Source: Galeruca laticollis
Lineage: Eukaryota > Arthropoda > Insecta > Coleoptera > Chrysomelidae
Length of the DNA: 64,000 nucleotides
Direction: 5' to 3'
Assembly: GCA_963921935.1 (NCBI GenBank)
Contig: OY998180.1
Span: forward strand, 99,603,480 to 99,667,479
Shown here: positions 46,205 to 55,166 of the stretch, in pieces
Layout of the letters: each line of letters opens with the position of its first letter
How positions within the stretch are numbered: position 1 is the stretch's first letter
Notes under the pieces: model-generated
Seen by the model: only the letters and a program-made list of their open reading frames with translations
Databases searched by the model: none
Told to the model about the DNA's origin: nothing
Program-made: the position numbers and the translations under genes

Positions 46205-47707
46205 ATGTTAATAATTATATTAGCTGCAGCGCTATGTCCAGCACTTTGTGTTGTCGACCAGCAGTATGCTATGGATTATTTACAACGCTTCGGATACGCA
46301 AATGAAAATGATTTGACTAAACTTGAGGATTATTTGTTGAGTTTTCAAGAAAAATATAATATTCCTGCAACGGGAGAATTAGATGAAGATACAATACAAC
46401 TTATGGATAGGCCAAGATGTTCTGTAAGTGAAACAGCTTCCGACGATGATCATTCTTTTAGAGTTAGATCAAAATGGATCAAATTTGATTTGAAATGGTT
46501 CTTCCCTCAGGCAAATCAAGCATATCTTGATGTAATCGAAAAGGCTTTTGAAGTGTGGAGTAACAGTTCAAAGTTCAAATTTGAATTAATACACAAAACA
46601 AGACCTTATGCTCCCGATATATCTATCACTGTTGTACATGGAAAACACTATTTTCGTGCAGATTGCCAAGGTAGAGATGAATGCCCCAGCGCATTTGATG
46701 GTCCTGGAAAGGTGTTGGCACATGGTTATTTCCCAAATGGCAACAGCTGTATAGAACTTCATATTGATGCTGATGAAAAGTGGGATTTAAGTTTAGATGG
46801 ATCAAGTTCAGATGATAGGACTAGTCTACTCATGGTATTAATTCATGAAATTGGACATATTTTAGGTATATCCCATAGTGATAATAAACAAGCAATAATG
46901 TATCCATGGTATCAACGAAACGCGACCCCAAAATTGGATGAAGATGATAAAATGGCTCTTGAAGCTCTTTATGGACCCACCAATAAATATGCAAATAATC
47001 CTTTCAAACCTACGCCACCGACTACAGGTCATCATAGGCCCCATCCACCAAATAAAAATTTATGCGACATAACGCCGGAGTATATGTTTACTGCGATGGC
47101 TGGTACATTTGAAAATTATCACTTATATATTATTTATAAAGATTTTCTATGGAAAATGGATTTGAATTCGAAACTTATTCCCTCAGAACCAGAAATGCTC
47201 GATGATTATCTACCCGAAGAAGTGGGCTCCATAATTCAGATTTTTCAAAGTTCTTCCGGTAATTTAATAGCAGTCAATAAAGATGTTCGTAAATACTATA
47301 TAGCAGATTTCACAGGTTTGCGAATACTTGAGCAAGGTAATTTACTTATACCAAAAAATTCTCAAATAAACACAATGTTTCAAAGCAACCACGGAAAAAT
47401 TTATGTATTTTATAATAACAATAATTATATTGAATATGATAAGAACTTAAAAAATGTCTTAAATAGAGGACAAATTAAAGATATTTTCCCTGGACTACCC
47501 GCAGATGTTACAGGAGCATTCCAGTACATTGACGGACACATGTACTTTTTCAAAAACACCACATACTACAAATATAATGAGTTTACCAAAAAACTTGTTG
47601 CAGCCGGACCCTTCAATTGGAACCTATTTGATATCCCATGTCCTAATGGAGACCTTTTAAATCATCTCAAGACTTTATTAACAAAAATAATTTCTTTTTA
47701 TCAATAA
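46205..47707 (+). CDS. Matrix metalloproteinase (secreted, hemopexin type), left copy
   Basis: A zinc endopeptidase predicted to be secreted and to cut extracellular matrix proteins. From the ATG at 46,205 (500 aa) it shows: a hydrophobic signal peptide (1-15); a propeptide with the cysteine switch RPRC (Cys72), which keeps the enzyme latent; a catalytic domain with HEIGHILGISH (214-224) and the Met-turn IMYP (231-234); a His/Pro-rich hinge (PPTTGHHRPHPP); and a hemopexin-like domain framed by Cys residues (NLCDITPEYMF ... DIPCPNGD). No membrane anchor. It is the first gene inside the left TIR and points inward. The right-end copy is a diverged paralog. Metalloproteinases of this family are known in granuloviruses; in Polintons they are not part of the usual gene set as far as I know. 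Confidence 0.9.
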   Translation: MLIIILAAALCPALCVVDQQYAMDYLQRFGYANENDLTKLEDYLLSFQEKYNIPATGELDEDTIQLMDRPRCSVSETASDDDHSFRVRSKWIKFDLKWFFPQANQAYLDVIEKAFEVWSNSSKFKFELIHKTRPYAPDISITVVHGKHYFRADCQGRDECPSAFDGPGKVLAHGYFPNGNSCIELHIDADEKWDLSLDGSSSDDRTSLLMVLIHEIGHILGISHSDNKQAIMYPWYQRNATPKLDEDDKMALEALYGPTNKYANNPFKPTPPTTGHHRPHPPNKNLCDITPEYMFTAMAGTFENYHLYIIYKDFLWKMDLNSKLIPSEPEMLDDYLPEEVGSIIQIFQSSSGNLIAVNKDVRKYYIADFTGLRILEQGNLLIPKNSQINTMFQSNHGKIYVFYNNNNYIEYDKNLKNVLNRGQIKDIFPGLPADVTGAFQYIDGHMYFFKNTTYYKYNEFTKKLVAAGPFNWNLFDIPCPNGDLLNHLKTLLTKIISFYQ

Positions 47708-48239
47708 TATTTTTAAAATAAACTTTTGCAAATAATTAAATTGTTTTTCTGAAATTCTGTAATCACAACAGGAAATGATAAATATGAAAATAAAAAATCA
47801 ACTCACCACAGAAATTTTGTAAAATTGATATGACTCAACCCACAATTAGAAAAAATCAACATAACAACAGGAAATGCGATATATCAAACGCATACAAAAA
47901 TAATAGTTTATCACAATTTCACGAAAGTGATATGGAATCCTTGAAAAAAGGTATAAATACATTTTTTGGTATTACGACAACGATAGTTCCATATTGACAA
48001 TGTTTTCATACAATTTATTAAATATTTCGCTACCGACGATAGGATTCGAACCATCGATCACACATTCTCATGCGTTAATAGTCTTTTAGCATGCTAGCAA
48101 GACCACCAAGTTATTATCATATCAGAGTATATTGTGAAAGCGAATTTAGAATTTATCGAAATATTACATTTATTTTTAATTCAGATTGTATCACAACAAC
48201 AACAAATATTCAACTGTTAGACGTTATCTGCATCGTTTT
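47708..48239. other. Spacer downstream of left MMP
   Basis: AT-rich sequence with an AATAAA signal about 10 bp after the MMP stop and a tRNA-like module (48,029-48,110). No coding frame. Confidence 0.5.
48029..48110 (-). ncRNA. tRNA-like module inside the Polinton (candidate)
   Basis: On the minus strand the stretch contains a perfect B-box GGTTCGAATCC within GATCGATGGTTCGAATCCTATCG, an A-box-like TTGCTAGCATGCTAAAAGAC about 35 bp upstream, and a matching GCTA/TAGC pair at its ends. The T-stem has one bulged base, and a clean cloverleaf could not be drawn. It may be a tRNA pseudogene, a tRNA-derived SINE scrap or a Pol III promoter kept by the element. Confidence 0.4.
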
Positions 48240-49545
48240 TAGATTATTATCGTATACGGGATGTACAAAGACGCCATAAGGGCACAAGCATCTCTGATTA
48301 GTCAGTTTGGAGTCAAATAAACACCATTATGATGAAGTCAATGACCAGAGGGTTTACAAGAATCATACCTGAAGACAGTGACCAGAGGGTGTCGTTGATC
48401 AATGGTAAAGAAGAAGAGATAAGCGATAAGTTTTACAATAATATACCGATATACGATGTGTTGTCATAAATATGTTACTACGATGATCAGTATACAAGAT
48501 GTCTACGATACCAAAAGGACACAAACATCTCTGATTAGTCAGTTTGGAGTCGAATAAACACCATTGTAATGAAGTCAATGACCAGAGGGTTTACAAGAAT
48601 CATACCTGAAGACAATGACCAAAGGGTGCCGTTGATCAATGGGAAAGAAGAAGAGATAAGCGATAAGTTTTTCAATAATATACCGATATACGAGGTGTTG
48701 TCATAAATATGTTACTACGATGATCAGTATACAAGATGTCTACGATACCAAAAGGGCACAAGCACCTCTGATTAGTCAGTTTGGGGTCAAATAAACACCA
48801 TTATGATGAAGTCAATGACCACAGAGGGTTTACAAGAATCATACCTGAAGACAATGACCACAGAGGGTGTCGTTAATTGATGGGAAAGAAGAAGAGATAA
48901 GCGATAAGTTTTACAATAATATACCGATATACAGGGTGTTGTCATAAATATGTTACTATGATGATCGGTATACAAGACGTCAACAATGCCATAAGGGCAC
49001 AAGCATCTCTGATTGGTCAGATTGGAGACAAATAAACATCATTGTGATGAAGACAATGACCACAGAGGGTTTACAAGAATCATACCTGAAGATAATGACC
49101 AGAGGGTGTCGTTGATTGATGGGAAAGAAGAAGAGATGAAGAGATAAGCGATAAGTTTTGCAAATATACAAGGAGTATCAAAAGAGTCATCTGAAGAAGT
49201 GATCGACAATGACCAGAGGGTGCCGTTAACCATCGCCGTATGTGTCGTATGACAAATGTGTCTTATGTCGAATGGACCTTCCGTCGTATGCCCCATCTGT
49301 TCTGTGATATCATGTAAATGGTGTGACGTAAGCAACGTTACCATTAGGACGCTAGCATATCTCTGATTGGTCAGATTGAAGTCGAATAAACGACCCCATG
49401 ATTGTTAGACTATTATCGTATACATGATGTACAAAGACGCCATAAGGGCACTAGCATCTCTCTGATTGGTCGGATCGAAGTTGAATAAACACCATTGTGA
49501 AGAAGAGATAAACCACTACGTTCGATATACGGGTGTTTGTCATAA
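48240..49545. repeat. ~240-bp tandem repeat in the Polinton noncoding interior
   Basis: Four or more degenerate units of about 240 bp. Each has a GTATACAAGATGT(C/A)-type motif, AAGGGCACAAGCATCTCTGATT, GTCAGTTTGGAGTC, ATAAACACCATT, GACCACAGAGGGTTTACAAG, GGGAAAGAAGAAGAGATAAG and ATACCGATATAC. Units at 49,340-49,500 are closest to the outer repeats of the inverted-arm block (6,690-6,960). No coding capacity. Confidence 0.8.
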
Positions 49546-49548
49546 AAT

Positions 49549-49590
49549 TCGTTATTTCTTTCCCGTTATCAATTATTGTGGTTTTTTTTT
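49549..49590. repeat. 40-bp direct repeat, copy 1
   Basis: TCGTTATTTCTTTCCCGTTA followed by TCAATTATTGTGG and a T run; a matching copy is at 60,297-60,336 just inside the right TIR. Confidence 0.85.
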
Positions 49591-50050
49591 ATACGAGACG
49601 TCTGACGTTTGACACGTGACGTATGACAAGTAACGTGTGACACGTGACGTATGACGTCTAACACGCGACGTTAAACACGTGACGGTTGACGTTACAAACG
49701 ACGTTTGACACGTTACACGCGACGTTAGACGTGCCGTTAGACACGTGACGTATGACGTTTAACATGACACACGACGTTTGACATTACGGGAAAAATCTAA
49801 AGCTACGTTTCGATGATCATCATCACATCTAAACACGAGACGTTTGATACGTGACGTATGACGTTCAACACGTGACGTTGAACACATGACGTTTGACGTA
49901 TGACGTTTGACACGTTACACGCGACGTTACGTGACGTATGACGTTCAACACGCGACGTTAAACACGTGACGTTTGACGTGTGACGTTTGACACGTTACAC
50001 GCGACGTTAGACGTGGCGTTAGACACGTGACATTTGACGTTAAACGTGAC
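49590..50050. repeat. ACGT-rich short-unit array
   Basis: About 460 bp of GACGTTTGACACGTGACGTA-like units in irregular order (ACACGTGACG, TATGACGTT, ACACGCGACGTTA). Highly unusual base pattern for the AT-rich surroundings. A weaker version is at 49,210-49,330, and a similar array closes the inverted-arm block at 16,396-16,865. Confidence 0.85.
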
Positions 50051-50165
50051 GAGGTCTCTATAATATTAGTATTTGTTAAACTCTCATGTAATATACTGGT
50101 TGAGAATATACAGGATGTCTTAATAAAAATGCGAATCATTCCATAAACAATTTATTATTTAGACA

Positions 50166-50690
50166 TTACAATGGTAATACAGTATTCAAAAACCAATGCC
50201 GGAGACGATCTACATTTCTTTGGGCACAAGAGTATAGACCAGTAGCGTGACAAGGATTTGGATCTCGTTCAAAGTTTCCTGTAGCACATGGTGTTCCATC
50301 AAACTTGCAAACATCAATAATGTGGGGAAACACACCAAAAATGTGACATTTCTTTAGTAGAAATTCTGCTTTCTGATGTCCGCGTACGTATATAAAATCG
50401 GCAGCATACAATAGCTTAGTTGCCAATATATCATTTAATTTGGAGTACTCAATGTCACCTGAAGAGTATCGAATACCATGCACATTCTTCTCCAAGTATG
50501 ACACCGTCTTCTTATCCTGGTCGCTTAACGTAGAAATTGATTGGCATGGTAGGAATATGTAGTGACTTTGCTTAAAACCAACTTCAATGGTGAGTTCTTT
50601 GACAACAAAGAATCCATCTATAACGAAACCTTGAATGTCTACGAGTGCAACTCTCATGATGACGTCTGCTCGAATACTGACGTACTGCAC
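50166..50690 (-). CDS. Unassigned Polinton-type protein (174 aa)
   Basis: Starts MQYVSIRADV. The beginning reads VALVDIQGF...VVKELTIEVG and the middle FIYVRGHQKAEFLLKK. Near the end it has PCATGN and NPCHATGLYSCAQRNVDRLRHW, with conserved-looking Cys/His residues. The layout recalls a protein common in insect Polinton-like elements, possibly a nuclease-like fold, but I cannot assign a function. It is the last gene of the minus-strand capsid block, 1 bp from the MCP stop. Confidence 0.55.
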   Translation of the reverse strand: MQYVSIRADVIMRVALVDIQGFVIDGFFVVKELTIEVGFKQSHYIFLPCQSISTLSDQDKKTVSYLEKNVHGIRYSSGDIEYSKLNDILATKLLYAADFIYVRGHQKAEFLLKKCHIFGVFPHIIDVCKFDGTPCATGNFERDPNPCHATGLYSCAQRNVDRLRHWFLNTVLPL

Positions 50691-50691
50691 T

Positions 50692-51954
50692 TCAATTTAG
50701 AGTCTTGACTATTTCTGTGAGGGGGAAATACTCCATTACGCAGTCGTGTATTATAACACAATATACTTTGGTGTTTTCGGGAAAACCAATGTTTGCTTCA
50801 ATGTCAAGTTTTACATCGACTGTGGACGATTTCATACTTTCTTCTTGTTTCGAGCAATCGATAACAAACAATGCACGCTTCTTGAAAGAGGGATAATCCA
50901 ACAGAGGGCGCTTCTGTGCCGAATTCGTATAGCTAGGATAAAATTCTGTATAGTTGAAATAGGCCTCATTGTAATCATTTTTAGTGAAATCCAACTGCAT
51001 TCTTTCATTGGGATAATATTCCCCATTTAGCGATAGTCTGATACTTTGAATGTCGGCGTTGTCGAATAAAGTGGGGTCGGCTGTGCTGTTGTCACGTTTG
51101 TTGGTTTGAAAGAAAACAATAACATAACGAGGTCGTTCGACTGAAGTTGTAGTTTTAACAGCCCAAACTTCACGTCTAGCATTTCTGGTAATTGCAGGCA
51201 GTTCGTGTATCTCCCACTTTCTAAATGGAATAACTATAGGCTGATCCTTTTGAATGGCCTTCATAAGTTCCAACTTAATATCATCATTAGGATAGATATG
51301 CCTGATTTTCAATTCGATGCTGGTAATGTTGATGTTAACGGTTGTAGTGGAAAGTGTACCAGAAACGTTTTTTTCTGTGATAAGCACACAATCGTTATCG
51401 TTTCGAGCTCGAACCAAACGTATTGTTTGTCGTCCACACGTAATCATAGGATAGTCGTTGAAAATGTTGAAAATATGCTTTAGAGGAATTTGAAGGTTAA
51501 ATGATTTGTCGCTGGTATTCAGGATGGGGTCTTTGGGATAATTCCACCCAGCTATAGCCATATGATTGGAATCTTCTTGATTGTAGCATGTCATGGCACG
51601 TACAGCGCTAACGATTCCAGGATCCCGAACAGTTTCCATCTCTCTTGCACTTTCACTATATGTACACGAATCGAAAAGGAAAGCACCAACATTATTTGCC
51701 AGCTTCACATCACCCCCTCCATGCACAGTGAGTGATCCTTTAATACACAACAAAGTTTCATTCATTGCAAAAAACGAATCAACTTGATTGATGCTGAATT
51801 CCACAATGTCGCTGCAACTGAACGATTTGATGAACGGAGCATATGTTCTGTACTCAGCTTTGCGAATCGATTCATCGAAACTAGGCTTGCGATAGATATC
51901 AAACATTGAAGGCATATCGTTCATACGAGAACGTTTTACATACTCGGTCGTCAT
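50692..51954 (-). CDS. Candidate major capsid protein (double jelly-roll)
   Basis: 420 aa from the ATG at 51,954. Predicted to be mostly beta-strand. The C-terminal region (KRPLLDYPSFKKRALFVIDC; SSTVDVKLDIEANIGFP; CVIIHDCVMEYFPLTEIV) matches the pattern I know from insect Polinton/adintovirus-type capsid proteins, which form the pseudo-hexameric shell. Position supports this: it stands in one block with the minor capsid, protease and PLA2 proteins. A scrap of the same gene is in the second Polinton near 32,500. Assignment rests on recognition of sequence pattern and context, not on a structure search. Confidence 0.7.
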   Translation of the reverse strand: MTTEYVKRSRMNDMPSMFDIYRKPSFDESIRKAEYRTYAPFIKSFSCSDIVEFSINQVDSFFAMNETLLCIKGSLTVHGGGDVKLANNVGAFLFDSCTYSESAREMETVRDPGIVSAVRAMTCYNQEDSNHMAIAGWNYPKDPILNTSDKSFNLQIPLKHIFNIFNDYPMITCGRQTIRLVRARNDNDCVLITEKNVSGTLSTTTVNINITSIELKIRHIYPNDDIKLELMKAIQKDQPIVIPFRKWEIHELPAITRNARREVWAVKTTTSVERPRYVIVFFQTNKRDNSTADPTLFDNADIQSIRLSLNGEYYPNERMQLDFTKNDYNEAYFNYTEFYPSYTNSAQKRPLLDYPSFKKRALFVIDCSKQEESMKSSTVDVKLDIEANIGFPENTKVYCVIIHDCVMEYFPLTEIVKTLN

Positions 51955-52096
51955 TGTCGTTGTTTTTTCAACAAAAAACCCAAAGACTGCAAATACAATG
52001 TATTAGCAAATGTGAGCCGCTTCTGATGCTGCTTTGAAGAATGCCGCGTAACTAATGGCGTTGAATGTGCAGCAGAACGTCTTATATGATTAATTA

Positions 52097-52819
52097 TCAA
52101 TCCCATCTGTTGCTTCTCGCTCTAAGCTCCAACACCAAAGTGCTCTTTTCACCACGAAAGTTTATAGGATGACCGTCTTGGTCCACAGCCAACACTGTAA
52201 TGTTGGTTATTTCACGTTGTGGTATAACAGGTAAATAAAGTAAATTATGTGGTGTTTCGTCAATGGCGTACCCAGGATCCACTTTTATGATAAATTCGTA
52301 AATAGTATGAGCAGGTCTGTCTGCGTCGAAGGCTCCCGTGGTAATGTTACATTCGAAACGTATGCTAGATACTTTTATAATTTTGACGGGTAGATCTGAA
52401 GAGTGCCATCGTTTGGGTTCGAGTATCTCTGTTGAAAATCCTAGTATCTTTCCTAGACTGTTGGGTTGTTCAAACGAAATTCTATATTTACTGAAAATCA
52501 TGCACTGTAACGTATTATTGTTGGGTTTTAGTGCAAATATAGTTCCCGGTCTAAGTGAATTGCTGCCACTCAACTTCTCGAGTATATACGTTTCAATATC
52601 GGCGATTTCGTAACATCCTGTAGGTAAATCGAAACTTTGTAGCTTGTTGTTGTCATCATAGTAGTAAAACTTGCAATCTTCAATGTTTGGTATGCTATGG
52701 TATGAGTGGAATGAACGCAGCGCTAATTCGTAGTCTTTCTCCGGATGGAGTACAATAGGTGTAGGCGGTTGGAAGGTAAATACGTGATTTGAACTGTTTA
52801 CTCTCAACAACTGCGACAT
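52097..52819 (-). CDS. Candidate minor capsid (penton) protein
   Basis: 240 aa from the ATG at 52,819. It reads YELALRSFHSYHSIPNI, FDLPTGCYEIADIETYIL, LKPNNNTLQCMIFSKYRI, SLGKILGFS, SDLPVKIIKVSSIRFECNI and DQDGHPINFRGE. This is the conserved profile of the Polinton penton-type single jelly-roll protein. It is separated from the MCP start by 142 bp and from the upstream 95-aa gene by 86 bp. It would fill the vertices of the capsid. Confidence 0.75.
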   Translation of the reverse strand: MSQLLRVNSSNHVFTFQPPTPIVLHPEKDYELALRSFHSYHSIPNIEDCKFYYYDDNNKLQSFDLPTGCYEIADIETYILEKLSGSNSLRPGTIFALKPNNNTLQCMIFSKYRISFEQPNSLGKILGFSTEILEPKRWHSSDLPVKIIKVSSIRFECNITTGAFDADRPAHTIYEFIIKVDPGYAIDETPHNLLYLPVIPQREITNITVLAVDQDGHPINFRGEKSTLVLELRARSNRWD

Positions 52820-52905
52820 GATGACTGATGTAAGTCGACGTATGAAGGCAGTTTAAATAATACATAGAATACTTTACAAGATTTATTTGACACACAAAAT
52901 ACATT

Positions 52906-53193
52906 TCAAGGTTTACTTAATGCACGTTGACAAAGAAAACAAGATGCTTGAGAACTTGCAGGACCGTCCCAATGCGTCGTCCAATCGGGGCGGTTGTAGT
53001 GAACGAAGCACGGCAGACGAATTTGTAGTTCATAACTTGTTTTGTAATCATTAGGAAGTTTATGCCATATATCTAGCAATTCAGACGGACTAACACATTC
53101 TATCAGGTATCGAATGGGAACGTCTTTTAGTTCTTCAGCAGTAAAACTTCTCAGAGGTTTTTGGTGTTGCGTTAATAATTTAATGTTCTCCAT
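52906..53193 (-). CDS. Small unassigned protein overlapping the protease gene (95 aa)
   Basis: Starts MENIKLLTQHQKPL, with the segment AEELKDVPIRYLIECVSPSEL and a C-terminal pair of Cys (CFLCQRAL). It overlaps the 3' end of the protease frame by 14 bp. No family recognised. The tight packing suggests it is real and expressed with the capsid genes. Confidence 0.55.
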   Translation of the reverse strand: MENIKLLTQHQKPLRSFTAEELKDVPIRYLIECVSPSELLDIWHKLPNDYKTSYELQIRLPCFVHYNRPDWTTHWDGPASSQASCFLCQRALSKP

Positions 53194-53566
53194 TGTTCCA
53201 AGGATGTTGAAGTAGAAATTTCAAACACAAATGTCCACAATTGAACTGATTGTAGTTTTGTAACTGATTGTTGTTATAAAAAATTTCAACTTTCCTTCCT
53301 CCCAGATACTTTACAAGTTCTTTGGGTGGCTTCAAATTACCAAATGAATCGAAATAATCAATGACATTATTTTTCTTTATATATGCTACCCAATGTGTTC
53401 CACTGTTTTTGGACGAGTCCAAGTTAACCACTGCACACTCTTGTTGTCGAGGACCGGATTTAGGTAGAGTGTCTCGCATGAAAACGCCTCGAAAATGTTT
53501 AATATTATATAATTTTGCATAATGTGCAATATCGGTGTCGTACAGTGGACGATTCGGTAGCTTCAT
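53180..53566 (-). CDS. Adenain-type cysteine protease (maturation protease)
   Basis: 128 aa. Expected to cut capsid precursors during virion maturation, like adenovirus protease. Catalytic residues are in the family order: His58 in GTHWVAY, Asp73 in YFDSFG, Gln103 as likely oxyanion residue, Cys110 in FNCGHLCLKFL. Shorter than adenovirus protease (~200 aa), mostly by lacking the C-terminal extension. The start overlaps the end of the PLA2 gene by 4 bp. Confidence 0.9.
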   Translation of the reverse strand: MKLPNRPLYDTDIAHYAKLYNIKHFRGVFMRDTLPKSGPRQQECAVVNLDSSKNSGTHWVAYIKKNNVIDYFDSFGNLKPPKELVKYLGGRKVEIFYNNNQLQNYNQFNCGHLCLKFLLQHPWNNGEH

Positions 53567-54377
53567 CGCGAGTTTTTTGGCTTTTTCAAATACAATCCAA
53601 ATCCTCGACCTCCAGCATACTTTTTCAGATATAGGCCATTTCCAACATGTTCCATAGCCTTATTATGACGTATGTCTTCTTCCAATTTCTTTCGAGCATT
53701 ATTAGCATCAATAACAGTCTTTGCAACTCCTGCAGCTCCACCCGATAACGCTCCAAGAGCTGAAAGTCCAGCAAATAAAGGTATAAGAGGAAGAAAACCT
53801 CCAGATTTAGGTACAGGTATTACGCGAGGTACGTTAACTTGCTTCGATCCACCAAATTCGTGAATAAGTGCTTTAGCTGCTCTTAGGGCGTACGTAGCAG
53901 TCTGTTTTAGAGATGATCCTTTTTTCATGGATTTCCCCACTTTCGCAACAAAATTTCGATGGAAGGAACGTCGTTTGTTTGATCCCATCCCCAACTTTCG
54001 TTTAACCTTCATGCCGCCTGTAACAAGTAATGCAGCACTCTTTTCTCCCAGAGTAGCGTCTTTTGCTTTGACTCGATCCCAAGCTTTATCTTCCAACACT
54101 TTGTCGGCTTTGTGACGTTCTTCAAGAGACTTGTTTTGCGAATATGCAATATCGTGCTGTTTACAAGCGTTGTCTAAAGGATTAATACCAACGTCACCAC
54201 GTGCCAGACGTTTTTGTAACTTTGTTCCTGCTGTAAATGGAGAGAGAGTATAAGTATTTAACAGTTATAGTCACGTGATCACTTACGTCCACAATAATTG
54301 TAGGCGGGTAAATGAAGTTCAATTGGTAATTTATTGATTAGAGAATTTAAAAGACCTTCTCCCTCAAACACCAACAT
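53563..54377 (-). CDS. PLA2-domain / pVI-like minor virion protein, one intron
   Basis: Exon 1 is 54,377-54,287 (donor GTAAGT at 54,286), exon 2 is 54,230-53,563 (acceptor TTTACAG). The 56-bp intron lies inside the phospholipase A2-like domain. Exon 1 ends with LHLPAYNYCG, and exon 2 begins with the GTKLQKRLARGD side of the calcium loop and then the catalytic CKQHDIAYS. The C-terminal part is basic, then Gly/Ala-rich and hydrophobic (FLPLIPLFAGLSALGALSGG), then Tyr/Gly/Lys repeats (GLYLKK), like the membrane-active protein VI of adenoviruses. About 252 aa. Similar PLA2 domains occur at the N-terminus of parvovirus VP1 and in Polintons and are thought to breach endosomal membranes. Confidence 0.75.
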
Positions 54378-54447
54378 TAAGACTGATGTGAGACGATGTG
54401 ATGATAGCCATATATATTGAAAACACTTTAATTGCACTCACCACAAA
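54378..54447. promoter_or_regulatory. Divergent promoter region between capsid and packaging blocks
   Basis: Only about 70 bp separate the ATG of the PLA2 gene (minus) from that of the ATPase (plus). The spacer contains ATATATATTGAAAACAC, a plausible TATA-type element. Both blocks are probably driven from here; this is inferred from the layout. Confidence 0.4.
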
Positions 54448-55134
54448 ATGAGGATCGTTCAACAAGAACAGACGCTACCCATTGAAAATCTAGACTTTAC
54501 ATCTAAACCAAGTGTTGGTAAACATGGAAAACTACTACCAAATTCATTTCGGGCCATCATCTGCGGTCCTAGTGGGTGTGGTAAAACAAACGTCATGTTA
54601 TCACTTTTATTCAATCCAAATGGCGCTAAATTCAAAAATGTTTACGTCTATTCCAAGTCATTGTTTCAGCCGAAATATCAATTGCTGCAGGAAGTACTAG
54701 GAGAAGTTAAAGGTGTCGGTTACTTTCCATTTAAAGACAATGAGGAAATTGTTAGTCCAAACGAAGCGAGATCCAACTCGATATTCATATTCGATGATGT
54801 CGCCTGCGATGGTCAACAGAAAATTCGGGAATATTATTCAATGTGTAGGCACAGAGACATTGATGCGGCCTACCTATGTCAAACATACTCAAAAATACCG
54901 AAACAACTCATACGAGACAATTGTAATATGATTGTGTTATTCAAGCAGGATGAAATTAACCTAAAGCATATATTTGATGAGCACGTGTCACCAGATATGA
55001 CATTTGAAGAATTTAAAAAGATTTGCTCAGACTGTTGGTCGACCGACAAATATGGAACGTTGGTAATTGTAAAGGATTTTGCTTTAAATAGCGGTAGGTA
55101 TCGTATTGGCTTCGATAAATATATAAAAATGTAA
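54448..55134 (+). CDS. FtsK/HerA-type DNA packaging ATPase
   Basis: 228 aa. The motor expected to pump the element's DNA into the capsid. Walker A is GPSGCGKT (40-47), Walker B SIFIFDDVACD (111-121), and a sensor-like block follows: AAYLCQTYSKIPKQLIRDN (140-158). Length fits the A32-like ATPases of Polintons (~220-250 aa). First gene of the plus-strand block; protein X follows after only a few bases. Confidence 0.9.
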   Translation: MRIVQQEQTLPIENLDFTSKPSVGKHGKLLPNSFRAIICGPSGCGKTNVMLSLLFNPNGAKFKNVYVYSKSLFQPKYQLLQEVLGEVKGVGYFPFKDNEEIVSPNEARSNSIFIFDDVACDGQQKIREYYSMCRHRDIDAAYLCQTYSKIPKQLIRDNCNMIVLFKQDEINLKHIFDEHVSPDMTFEEFKKICSDCWSTDKYGTLVIVKDFALNSGRYRIGFDKYIKM

Positions 55135-55166
55135 GTCAAGTGTACATGCTACTAGTCTGCATCATC

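Noticed and set aside
46205..47707. MMP genes as host genes flanking a smaller element
   Set aside because: Both lie between the TIRs and the target duplication, and the interrupted RT gene is contiguous outside, so they belong to the Polinton.
48029..48110. Functional tRNA gene
   Set aside because: The B-box is perfect, but the T-stem has a bulge and no clean cloverleaf or acceptor stem can be drawn; kept only as a tRNA-like candidate.
48240..49545. Possible CRISPR array
   Set aside because: Units are ~240 bp, degenerate along their whole length, with no short repeat/unique spacer pattern, and the genome is eukaryotic.
50705..51787. Plus-strand frames opposite the capsid gene
   Set aside because: Antisense shadows of the 420-aa frame, without motifs.
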